In this document: piece by piece, positions 43,190 through 51,543 of the stretch
Numbering within the stretch: the first letter of the stretch is position 1
Layout of the letters: each line of letters starts with the position of its first letter
Source of the DNA: Hoylesella loescheii DSM 19665 = JCM 12249 = ATCC 15930
GTDB taxonomy: Bacteria; Bacteroidota; Bacteroidia; Bacteroidales; Bacteroidaceae
Assembly (NCBI RefSeq): GCF_000378085.1
Contig: NZ_KB899219.1
Location: 1-64,000 of the forward strand
Direction: 5' to 3'
DNA: 64,000 nucleotides
Position numbers and translations under genes: made by a program
The notes under the pieces: generated by a model
Told to the model about the DNA's origin: nothing
The model's input: only the letters and a program-made list of their open reading frames with translations
Databases searched by the model: none

Positions 43190-45073
43190 TTAAAGTGCGC
43201 CAACACGTCGGCCAAAGTTTGGCATGGCACTTTGGGGCTTGGGACGTGGCAACTTGTCGTAATCGGTGGTACCTTTGAGTATTCGTGGCCGATTCTCGTT
43301 ATACTTCGGACTAATCAAATTGTTCTCTTCGCGATAGCTCTTGGCTTTGATGCCACCCAAATAGAGTAGTAAATGGGGTAGGGCATCGGTCATGAAGCGA
43401 CGGTTGCGTGCATCTAACACCTGCCGATAGATGTCTGGATGGCGGGCGATGTAGGTTCGCGAGCACCATATCCAGAAAGGAATCTCGAACTCGTATTTGG
43501 CCAAGGGATAGTCGATGGCTGCCGAATGGTTGCGGCAGATAAAGCCACGGTTCTCCTCATAACATTCTTCGCCGTGGTCGGGCATATAGATAACGATGGC
43601 ATCTTCTCGTTCGAATTGCTTCACGATAAGGTCAACCACCGAGTCGTTGTATAGCACGGCGTTGTCGTAATCGGCCAAAACGCTGCGCTGACCAGGTGTT
43701 AAGTTGGGGCGAAGTGTATTGTAATCGGTGCCTTTCCATCGTCGGCGGTCGTTGGGTGTACGGTGCTTGTACCCTACATGCTGACCAATCAGGTGGAAAA
43801 TGGTTAGGTTGTGTTTGCCCGTTTGTGCTTTCAGGCGGTCGTATTCACCTACCAAGTGCTCGTCGTAGGGGTAAATGCTATCGTTGCGCGTATCGAACAT
43901 GGCCTTGTTCAGCGTGGGGTTGTTGAGGAAAAAACCACCGCTAAAATCATAAACAGCCTCTTTTGCCTTGGGCAAAAACTGGTTGGTGATGAACGTTACG
44001 TGATAACCCGCCTTGCGAAACAATTCGGGAAAGAGTGGATAATCGCACCATTCACCTCGCTCGCCCACATCGTAGAGCGAGAAAACATGCTTGAAAACGT
44101 AGCTAGTAAGGTTCCAAGGCGACACCACATCGTTGAATTTCACTAGCTGACCGCTACGTTCGCGGCGTACTTGTCGTGGAGTGGTGGGCTGCGCATAGCC
44201 GTATTGTTGCGAGTGATGTTTGCTAAAACTCTCGCCGATAATTAGCACAATGTGCGGACTAGTATATGTGCAGCTGTCTACTTGTGCCTTGTTGGCGGCA
44301 ACAACAAGCTTGTCTATCTGTTGCGAAGCCAATACGTTGGCATAGATCGAGAAGGCCAATCGGTACACGGCGTGGTAGGGCTCGCCATGCTCTTGCTCGG
44401 TAAGCGTATGTTCCACTTCGCCTATGCTCCTGCCTGTCATCAGTTTCCATAAGGCTGCTTTGTTGTGGGCCGTAACGTAAACGCTCCAAATCAACATGGC
44501 GATAAAGCCGATACTCGCACACATTTTCAGCTTGATAGCGAGTGAGGTGCTGATGGTTGGTATTTTGTCTAGAAGCGTTTGCCAAGCCTGTTTTAATGAT
44601 TTGGGTGCGAAACGGCGTAACGAATAGGCTGCATGAAGAAGCGCGATAAGCACGATCCATCCCACTTTGCTAAAGAGAACGCTGACCGATAGGTAGGTGG
44701 AAAGGAACTCGCTGGCCTCACGTCCGTTGGTTTCGCCCACCAAAAGCAACATGGTGGGGGTGAGGGTAGAATCGAATTGGGTGTAACAATACACGTCGAT
44801 GGCCGACGTTATATATATAATAAGGTATAGTGCACCGCGAACCCACGGGCGGATACATCGTGGCAAGAGACTTAAAATAAGGCAAATGGCATAAAGGTCT
44901 ACCAACAACTCGGTGTAAAGATGGTGGTAAATCTTTTCGCCAGGATGGTAGGGGAGCGTTAGCCACGCACAAACCACCCCCAACAAGTACATCGATACGA
45001 AGAACGGTGCATTGATTTGTAGGGGCTTCACTACGTAGCCAAGGATGTTTTTTCTCAATACTGTCAAGGTCAT
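43190..45073 (-). CDS. Phosphoethanolamine transferase-like (sulfatase-fold) membrane enzyme
   Basis: 627 residues: five N-terminal membrane helices (to about 205) and an outer-facing alkaline-phosphatase-fold domain (from about 272). The active-site motif is VLIIGESFSKHHSQQYGY with E281 and S282; EptA-type enzymes usually have Thr, and Ser is the nucleophile here if the assignment holds. IFHLIGQH and IYMPDHGEE supply the other metal ligands. It would transfer phosphoethanolamine from phosphatidylethanolamine to lipid A or a glycan. First gene of a tightly packed set with two acyltransferases and UbiA (gaps 14 and 12, overlap 4). Confidence 0.85.
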   Translation of the reverse strand: MTLTVLRKNILGYVVKPLQINAPFFVSMYLLGVVCAWLTLPYHPGEKIYHHLYTELLVDLYAICLILSLLPRCIRPWVRGALYLIIYITSAIDVYCYTQFDSTLTPTMLLLVGETNGREASEFLSTYLSVSVLFSKVGWIVLIALLHAAYSLRRFAPKSLKQAWQTLLDKIPTISTSLAIKLKMCASIGFIAMLIWSVYVTAHNKAALWKLMTGRSIGEVEHTLTEQEHGEPYHAVYRLAFSIYANVLASQQIDKLVVAANKAQVDSCTYTSPHIVLIIGESFSKHHSQQYGYAQPTTPRQVRRERSGQLVKFNDVVSPWNLTSYVFKHVFSLYDVGERGEWCDYPLFPELFRKAGYHVTFITNQFLPKAKEAVYDFSGGFFLNNPTLNKAMFDTRNDSIYPYDEHLVGEYDRLKAQTGKHNLTIFHLIGQHVGYKHRTPNDRRRWKGTDYNTLRPNLTPGQRSVLADYDNAVLYNDSVVDLIVKQFEREDAIVIYMPDHGEECYEENRGFICRNHSAAIDYPLAKYEFEIPFWIWCSRTYIARHPDIYRQVLDARNRRFMTDALPHLLLYLGGIKAKSYREENNLISPKYNENRPRILKGTTDYDKLPRPKPQSAMPNFGRRVGAL

Positions 45074-45463
45074 TTCTTTCTTTTGCTTCTTTTTTTAGAT
45101 CTATGTGTTGTCATATATAAGCGCACGATAGCTTGTAAAAGTTTGTTGTAGATAGACTTATCGGCGCCTTTCGCATCCCTTAGAGGGGGCGATTGGGTAG
45201 GGAATGTTTTGCAAATTTACACTTTTTATCATTGATAACCATCAATGTTTGCGTATAATTTGTATTGTAGGGGTTGGCTGTTGGGTGGTAGATATGTGCC
45301 TCGTATTGGTTAAACTAGCTTTATTCAGTGGTTCTTCTTGGTTTCACAAGAGTGGCTAAGATGCCTATTCGTGATGTCGTTAACCGTCATACGACGCTTT
45401 GTAGACATGCCGTTCAACCTGCAAAGTTGTCTACTTGTAATTCCGTTAACAGCATTTAGCTAA
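45074..45463. other. Divergent intergenic region, left part
   Basis: Between the phosphoethanolamine-transferase-like gene and the 22-bp array. A minus-strand TAAATTTG at 45212-45219 is a possible -7 box for the envelope gene set, without a well-spaced -33 box. No gene is supported. Confidence 0.4.
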
Positions 45464-45573
45464 ACTACAAGCCTTTTGTAGTGTGACTACAGATGAGTTG
45501 TAGTGGCACTACCGATAAGTTGTAGTGTGGCTACAAAAGGCTTGTAGTGGCTGTACAAAGGCTTTTGTACTGC
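45464..45573. repeat. 22-bp palindromic array with altered arms, 5 units
   Basis: Units start at 45464, 45486, 45508, 45530 and 45552. Arms are CTACA or close variants on the left and TGTAG on the right, where the other five arrays mostly have TTCCA/TGGAA. The period (22) and 7-base centres (agccttt, gatgagt, gataagt) are kept. Both arms have changed together. Confidence 0.92.
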
Positions 45574-45679
45574 CAGGTTAACGAAAACGCGCATCGCAAA
45601 CTCTTTTTTAACGTGTTGAATGAGACATCAAGAGGCATACCGATTTTACGCTTCAATCCTTAATTAAACGTTAAAAACT

Positions 45680-45710
45680 TTTGTAGAATGTAAACATAAT
45701 CGTATCTTTG
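45680..45710 (+). promoter_or_regulatory. Promoter of the DUF5723 gene
   Basis: TTTG (45680-45683), 19 bases, TATCTTTG (45703-45710), about 43 bases before the ATG at 45754. Confidence 0.75.
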
Positions 45711-45753
45711 TAGCGTGTTATTAGAAAATGTATAACCCAACTCTTTAATATAG

Positions 45754-47181
45754 ATGAAAACTAAAATGACCTCAAAAAGAAGTCTGAAAGCTTTGGCGAG
45801 CCTGTTGTTGGCAATCGCTCCTATGACGATGCTCGCCCAGTTTAACCGCACAACCTATTTTATGGATGGCGTAAACTTCAAGCAAAAACTTAATCCGGCC
45901 TTGGCTCCTTCACGCGGATTTGTGAACATTCCCGGTCTTGGCGCGTTCAACATGGGCATTAGCTCTAATGCTATTTCGTCTTACTATCTCTCTGATATAT
46001 TGAATAATAGCAGCTCGGCCGACTATTTTACCACCGATAAATTTATCAATCAGCTTAAAGAAAACAACCGTCTGAACATGTCGTTGGCCACCGATTTGGC
46101 CTCTGTTGGATGGTGGGGTGGCGATGGTTTTTGGAATGTGAACCTCAGCTTAAAGCTTGATGTAGATGCAAACGTTAAGCGCGACGTGTTCGAATTTATG
46201 CGTGCTGCGCATGGCTTGAGCAACCAATCGTGGGTGAACGCCAATTTGCACACCAGCGGTTTGCAAGCCAATATTAATTCGTACATGGAAGCAGGCGTGG
46301 GCTACACTAGGCCTTTTGGCGACCGACTGGTGTTGGGCGCAAAGGTGAAGTTGCTCTTTGGTATCGCCGACATCAACATGAAGGTTGACGAAATAACCAT
46401 GAAGACCAACTTGCACAACATTGCAGCCAACCAAGACTGGTCTACCATCACCGAAGAACAACTGCAAAAGGTGACGGGAAAGGCAACTATTAAGGCGCGT
46501 GCAGAGGTGAAGGGCTCGATGGCAGGCCTGTCTTTCGTGACAGACAACAATAAATATGTAGACAATATCGAGCATAGCGGTGGCGGTGGTCTCGCTGGTT
46601 TCGGTGCAGCAGTTGACCTTGGTGCAGCCTATAAACTAGGGCGCGACTTTACTTTATCGGCTGCCTTGCTCGATCTTGGTTTCATTTCGTGGGGTCAGGG
46701 CAGCACCATCCATGGTGTTTCCGACTTTAATCGCGAGTACGACTTTGACGGCGTGCATGCTGGGCAGCATCGTCAGGAGTTCAGGAAGACAATAGAAAGC
46801 GGTGAGATATTTAACTCGGATTTGTGGAACTTGAAGGCTCAAGAGAGCAAGTCGCGCACCACTTCGCTACGCACAACTATGGTTTTAGGTGCGCAATACA
46901 AGCTGCTTAATGATAAGTTGACGGTTGGCGCACTCTCTACTACACGTCTTGGCGAGGTAAATACGCAATCCGAGCTGACGCTTGCAGGTAACTACAGCTT
47001 TAATAGCCATATTGGTATTGCCCTTAGTTACTCGATGTTACAAAGCCAAGGCAAAGGTCTGGGACTGGGTTTTAAGCTCGGACCGGTTACGTTGGCTACC
47101 GATTACATGTACTTCGGGCAAGATACGCGCACGGTAAGTGGCATGATTGGCATAAGCATTCCTTTGGGAAGCCGTCACTAA
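45754..47181 (+). CDS. DUF5723-type outer-membrane beta-barrel protein
   Basis: 475 residues with a signal peptide ending near MTMLAQF. The mature protein is rich in alternating barrel strands (for example NVNLSLKLDVDANV, LVLGAKVKLLFGIADINMKV, TLAGNYSFNSHIGIALSYS). The Gly-rich NPALAPSRGFVNIPGLGAFNMG near the start is typical of DUF5723/PorV-like proteins of Bacteroidetes, some of which relate to FadL-type barrels. Function is not known; an outer-membrane role is likely. Expressed from its own good promoter with a leader of roughly 38 bases. Confidence 0.8.
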   Translation: MKTKMTSKRSLKALASLLLAIAPMTMLAQFNRTTYFMDGVNFKQKLNPALAPSRGFVNIPGLGAFNMGISSNAISSYYLSDILNNSSSADYFTTDKFINQLKENNRLNMSLATDLASVGWWGGDGFWNVNLSLKLDVDANVKRDVFEFMRAAHGLSNQSWVNANLHTSGLQANINSYMEAGVGYTRPFGDRLVLGAKVKLLFGIADINMKVDEITMKTNLHNIAANQDWSTITEEQLQKVTGKATIKARAEVKGSMAGLSFVTDNNKYVDNIEHSGGGGLAGFGAAVDLGAAYKLGRDFTLSAALLDLGFISWGQGSTIHGVSDFNREYDFDGVHAGQHRQEFRKTIESGEIFNSDLWNLKAQESKSRTTSLRTTMVLGAQYKLLNDKLTVGALSTTRLGEVNTQSELTLAGNYSFNSHIGIALSYSMLQSQGKGLGLGFKLGPVTLATDYMYFGQDTRTVSGMIGISIPLGSRH

Positions 47182-47229
47182 GAACGGCCTCAATGGCAAG
47201 GATGTGTGTCAAAACTAAAATTTAGAAGA

Positions 47230-47275
47230 AAGAGCTATGTCTTACTCTGATAATGAGTTGTGACATGGCTCTTTT
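47230..47275 (+). terminator. Hairpin after the DUF5723 gene
   Basis: Arms aagagctatgtc and gacatggctctt (12 positions, one wobble), about 50 bases after the stop, followed by only a short T stretch. Probable but weak terminator. Confidence 0.5.
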
Positions 47276-47436
47276 GAGTATATCAGGGATAGGAAGGTAT
47301 TTATTGAGTGATGAGATTATTTTCAGATTGATAAAGGCAGGAAAGTTGCATATAGAGATTGTGTTAGCCTCTAACCTTCCATTACCCCAATGTCAAACCG
47401 ATACAAATTCAAGATACTATAAAGAATAAAAGTTGT

Positions 47437-48036
47437 ATGAAAAGATTAGCGTTATATATAGTATGCTTGACTTGTGTGTTCTGCAATTGCATTGCGCAAA
47501 CCGCATCGTTGTGTTTAAAAGACAAGGCCAGACAAAACAGGAAAGAGGTTCTACAGTCAGATTCCATGAGAGAGAAGAATGTGCCAAGTTATTGTGTAAC
47601 ATACGTTGAGAACACTCATAGGTTGCGATGGACGGGTATGACTTTTATTGGTAAACACAAAGACAAGGCTAATACATGGCTAATAAAAGCTGTGATCAAA
47701 GGCATGGATAACAAATGGTTGAGACAGTCCCTTTTTGTTACGACAAAGGATGTATGGGTGCTTAAAGACAGTGTACAGAAAGAATTTATAACCATCGTAG
47801 CCTTGAAGTCTGCCGAAAAAGGATGTGACATCAGTGCCTTTAAAAGGGAGTATTTCTTGATAGACGAAAGCAAAGCACCTTTGCATGCAGTTCCTTACTT
47901 TATAAACGGCAGTGTTTATGTAATCTGCCTAATCCCCTCGTTCCGGATTGTGGGTGATGAGATGCAGCCAATCATTGACAGGAATGCTTTGTACAAGGGT
48001 GTGTTGAAACCTCTTTTGAACGAACCTTTCCTGTAA
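47437..48036 (+). CDS. Secreted protein of unknown function
   Basis: 199 residues with a cleavable signal (MKRLALYIVCLTCVFCNCIAQ, likely cleaved near IAQ/TAS). The mature part has a basic, then mixed alpha/beta composition (NTWLIKAVIKGMDNKWLRQS, SVYVICLIPSFRIVG) and no recognised domain. AT-rich compared with its neighbours. No convincing promoter was found, and it stands between the DUF5723 gene and the broken rhuM gene. The frame is clean and well used, so it is probably a real gene. Confidence 0.6.
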   Translation: MKRLALYIVCLTCVFCNCIAQTASLCLKDKARQNRKEVLQSDSMREKNVPSYCVTYVENTHRLRWTGMTFIGKHKDKANTWLIKAVIKGMDNKWLRQSLFVTTKDVWVLKDSVQKEFITIVALKSAEKGCDISAFKREYFLIDESKAPLHAVPYFINGSVYVICLIPSFRIVGDEMQPIIDRNALYKGVLKPLLNEPFL

Positions 48037-48126
48037 AAAAATGTTGAAGCAAGGCTAGGTTTACAGCATTTTATCGAAAGCTTTGATAAAAATCAAAGTA
48101 AAGTATGGATGCAAAATAGTGATAAG

Positions 48127-48631
48127 ATGCTCATCTATCAATCTGAAGATGGGGAAATTAAGATAGATGTACGTTTCGAAAACAAAACAGTGTGGCTATC
48201 TCCAGGCTCAAATGTGCGAACTTTTTGGACGTGAACGTAGCGTTATTGCCAAACACATTAGAAATATATTTGAGGAATGGGAGCTAGATGAAAAGAGTAA
48301 TGTGCATTTTTTGCACATTGCAAATTCAGACCAACCCGTTAAGTATTATAATCTCGACGTAATCATCTCTGTTGGTTATCAAGTAAAGTCGCAGCAGGGT
48401 ACGCAGTTCCGTATTTGGGCAACTCAACGATTGAAGGAATATATCATTAAGGGGTTTGCATTGAACGATGAACGTTTCAAAACGGGTTCTTCTTTCAATT
48501 ACTTTAAGGAACTTTTGGGACGTATTCGTGAAATACGTCTCTCCGAAAAGGTTTTCTATCTTTATACTTATATTCTTCCTCCTTCTATTACTTACCGCTT
48601 TACGGCCTTTTTTTTCACTAGATGCCTTTAA
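48127..48631 (+). pseudogene. RhuM family gene, frameshifted and truncated
   Basis: RhuM-type proteins begin with an IYQ-x-EDG...VRLE-x-E-TVWL-x-QAQMAELF segment. Here the ATG at 48127 gives MLIYQSEDGEIKIDVRFENK followed by TVWLS, then goes out of frame. The continuing match QAQMCELFGRERSVIAKHI is in the next frame. One extra C near 48199-48204 explains the shift. The match runs on to FNYFKELLGRIREIRLSEK (about 48540), then fades, and the C-terminal half is missing. Remnant of a horizontally acquired gene; the family is linked to accessory islands and has no settled function. Confidence 0.75.
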
Positions 48632-50675
48632 TAATGGCACTGTTAATGTTCTTGTTTAATTCCATATCGCCCCGTTCCTTAGTCTTTCCGTAACCGATGC
48701 TGTATGTAATTTTCAGGTTAATGTTACGTCCTTTGGGTTCGTTATATCGCCATGAGTCGCGGTTATAGTGTCCGTAGTCCATCGTGATATGCTGTTTGTC
48801 GAACCGAGAAAACATGTTACACAGCGCAAACTCCACCGCCCAAGCCTTGTGATTCCAGTTGATGGCCATTTCGTAGATGGGTTGCATGCGTATAAGGAAA
48901 GGCTCGCGGATATCCAAATCTGTACGTGGCGTTTGGTATAACAAGCTAAACATCCAGTCGCCCACGAGGTAAGCTAACGAAGTTCTTAGTCGAAACACGT
49001 TACGTTGCATGTTATACGTATCGCCTCGCATCACGTTATACTCTTCAAGGGCAGTGACATCAAGACGCAGCTTATCGGCAAAGGCACTCAAAGCGTAGGA
49101 AACGCCCAGCATGTTTCCATAGAACGTGCCATCGTTCACACGCATATCGTAGATGGTGTTGGCGTCTGCGGTGAAGAGGTGCGCAATATTTTTGAAGTAA
49201 ATATAGCTGTTATAAAAAATCGATGCCTTTGATTTTCCCCACTGCGCGTTAAAAGTTAGTGTGTTGCCAAACACTTTAATGAGTGCCAAATCGGGGTTTC
49301 CCTTTACCGATTGGAAGAAAGATGTGGGCACAGTCATGTCGTTTTTGTTAGATGGGTCGAACATGGTGTGGGTGAGATAGCCGTTAAGCGAAAGTGCCAG
49401 TCTATCGTTGAAAGCATAATTTCCTCCATAAAAGGCCATGGGCACGCAATAATTGTAATGCTGGTTGTTAAGCGAAACCGCCGTGTTTGATAAGCCTGCC
49501 GATATGTAATAGGAGTGTTTCTGCCCCGATCCGCTTAGTTGTGCCAAGGCCCCTGTTTGGTTAGTGGTGAGCCGTTGCAGCCCTTCTGTGGTTCCCGTGT
49601 AGGTATCTTTATAGTAATTATGGTTGTGCCAGAGCGATGCAGACAGCGTTGTGCTGCCGTTAAGCGACTTAGAATACCGTGCATTTGCGTTCACGGCGAT
49701 GTTTCTTTCGATAGCATTCGAGGTGATATTGGCCTGTGCCGTTTCGTTGTTCGTGCTATTGTAGCTGTTGTTTCCCCATGCAACCGAGCCCGAAACGTCG
49801 ATAGTTTGTTTGCGTGGAAGCCAAACAACGTAGTTGGCATATAGCGTTGGGGTTAGACTTTTGCCGTTTGTGGTAGTTGTTCGCGTTGTGGCAAGGTTGT
49901 ATTTTCCTGTGTATTGGTTGCTCGTTACTGTCTCCACGCTTGGCTCAGCCTGCCGAGTGAGGTTTAGGTACGAAACAAACTGATGTCTATTGCCCGTATG
50001 CGATAGACGGAAACGTGCCGATTGGCTATTTTGTTTGCGCAAAGAGCGGTCTGTTGAGTAGCTGTTGGCGAGTGTGGAGTTGTCTGCAAAGCGAAACAAG
50101 TCGTGTCCTTCGGTGTGGCTATGGTCGTGTTTCCAGTCGGCCGAAACAGCAATAGAGAGCGTTAGTTGTTTCTTCGTAAAGTCGGTAAAGGCCAAATAGT
50201 CGCCATTCTTGTAAGCAAACCCCTCGCTGGCCGATAAGTAAACATTGCCGCCATACGACATTTGCTTGATTATGAAGTTGAGCAAAGCCGCCTTGCCAGC
50301 ATATTTTCCGCTAGGCGTTCGTATGTATTCGATGCTGATAATGTTGCTGGCCCGCAACGTAGACACGTCTTCTGGTAGCACTTCCATACCATTGATGCAC
50401 AATACCACTTGCCCTCCGCCCTTTGTTGAGATGCTGTTTGTTCGTGGCGACACGTCTAGTTCGGGCGTTTGCATTACGTTCAACAATTCGAAACCATTAG
50501 TGGCGTGTCGCTTTTCTAGCGTCGTAGGCGTGAGCACCGCTTTCTCCGCAGTTTCAATTTGTCCTTTGGCGTTCACCACAACCTCGCCCAACGTTCTCGT
50601 TGCAGTGCTGTCGGTTTGTGCGTTAGCTACAATACAAAGGGTAAAGAACAGCAGGATAGAAATACATTTGTTCAT
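48618..50675 (-). CDS. Outer-membrane beta-barrel receptor (TonB-dependent receptor-like)
   Basis: 685 residues. Signal peptide MNKCISILLFFTLCIVANAQ, then an LGEVVVNAKGQIE segment as in TonB-linked plugs, a short plug (GGGQVVLCINGMEVLPEDVSTL, ISIEYIRTPSGKYAG) and a barrel ending NLKITYSIGYGK followed by a short soluble tail. This is the 'outer membrane beta-barrel family' layout, in which no carboxypeptidase-like N-domain is retained. Cargo unknown. It stands alone and its 3' end overlaps the rhuM pseudogene by 14 bases. Confidence 0.82.
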   Translation of the reverse strand: MNKCISILLFFTLCIVANAQTDSTATRTLGEVVVNAKGQIETAEKAVLTPTTLEKRHATNGFELLNVMQTPELDVSPRTNSISTKGGGQVVLCINGMEVLPEDVSTLRASNIISIEYIRTPSGKYAGKAALLNFIIKQMSYGGNVYLSASEGFAYKNGDYLAFTDFTKKQLTLSIAVSADWKHDHSHTEGHDLFRFADNSTLANSYSTDRSLRKQNSQSARFRLSHTGNRHQFVSYLNLTRQAEPSVETVTSNQYTGKYNLATTRTTTTNGKSLTPTLYANYVVWLPRKQTIDVSGSVAWGNNSYNSTNNETAQANITSNAIERNIAVNANARYSKSLNGSTTLSASLWHNHNYYKDTYTGTTEGLQRLTTNQTGALAQLSGSGQKHSYYISAGLSNTAVSLNNQHYNYCVPMAFYGGNYAFNDRLALSLNGYLTHTMFDPSNKNDMTVPTSFFQSVKGNPDLALIKVFGNTLTFNAQWGKSKASIFYNSYIYFKNIAHLFTADANTIYDMRVNDGTFYGNMLGVSYALSAFADKLRLDVTALEEYNVMRGDTYNMQRNVFRLRTSLAYLVGDWMFSLLYQTPRTDLDIREPFLIRMQPIYEMAINWNHKAWAVEFALCNMFSRFDKQHITMDYGHYNRDSWRYNEPKGRNINLKITYSIGYGKTKERGDMELNKNINSAIIKGI

Positions 50676-50809
50676 CTGTCAATGTGGATTTATGTGGCCA
50701 TTAGTTTGCCGGCGACATTTTGTTGGGCTGTGCTGGCTGTTAATGCATCAGTGGATTGTTGGGCACAAAAGTAATCATTTTTTTGCAAAATGTCGCTTCT
50801 TTCTTATGT

Positions 50810-51403
50810 GTTACGTGAGTTCGGGGATAAGAGCTGTTTGCTATGTAAGCTATCGCGTAGCGCTAGTTGACGAGATAGCTATTCGTCTTTTATCTAATCT
50901 TGCTCAAAAAAGCATCATATCTTATCTTGAATTCACCTAACGTTTGATACTAGCCTGGCACGATCTAGGCGGTTCGTTCCACAGCCTATCACCGCCACCA
51001 ACTTACCTTTCCGCCCTCCAAACGCCATCTTTCATTCTTCACTCGATAAGCCCTTGTAGTGAGCTTTTTCAGCTCCCGCTTTGTTACAGCTAAGTTGGAC
51101 TCCTGTTCCAGATAAGTTGGAACAGGGGTCCAATTCAACTGGAACAGTATTCCAAATAACATGGAACAGGCGTCCAAAACATGTTTAACACGGCGGTTAA
51201 TGTAATAATGCATCATCGGGGCTTAGCAAGCGCATTTGTGGAGCTATGAAAATGCGAACCACGGAAGGGCTCATTGGCGAGTTTGGGATAAGAAACCATG
51301 CCCCTCTGAACAAGATAGGGTAGGTAAACGATTGGCTATATTGCCAATAGGTGCTACGCGACAGAAGGCATACCGATTGTGTTTTATCCCGAACTTGCGT
51401 ATG
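50810..51403 (+). repeat. 590-bp dispersed repeat, copy 2
   Basis: Same order of landmarks as copy 1 at 24134-24723, including ctatcgcgtagcgctagttg, the gagctttttcagctc hairpin, the 22-bp array and tgaacaagatagggtaggta. It fills most of the gap between the outer-membrane receptor and the clpC terminator. The rest of this gap (50676-50809) shows nothing recognisable. Confidence 0.9.
51083..51170. repeat. 22-bp palindromic array, 4 units
   Basis: Units at 51083, 51105, 51127 and 51149. Unit 2 (gttccagataagttggaacagg) has 6-bp perfect arms GTTCCA/TGGAAC around a 7-base centre. Confidence 0.92.
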
Positions 51404-51441
51404 TGCAGAAAAGCATTTTGCACTTCGCGTTGACACCATAA

Positions 51442-51483
51442 CGAAAAAACGGGGACATCATGACTAATCCATGATGTCCCCGT
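51442..51483 (-). terminator. Rho-independent terminator of clpC
   Basis: Perfect 14-bp stem (acggggacatcatg and catgatgtccccgt, 7-base loop) followed on the minus strand by TTTTTT. It lies about 60 bases after the clpC stop. Confidence 0.85.
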
Positions 51484-51543
51484 TGGTATTTTAAGTGAGG
51501 GCTGCAATTGCTGCAATACAGGTCGATGCCTGCATTTGGGGCA

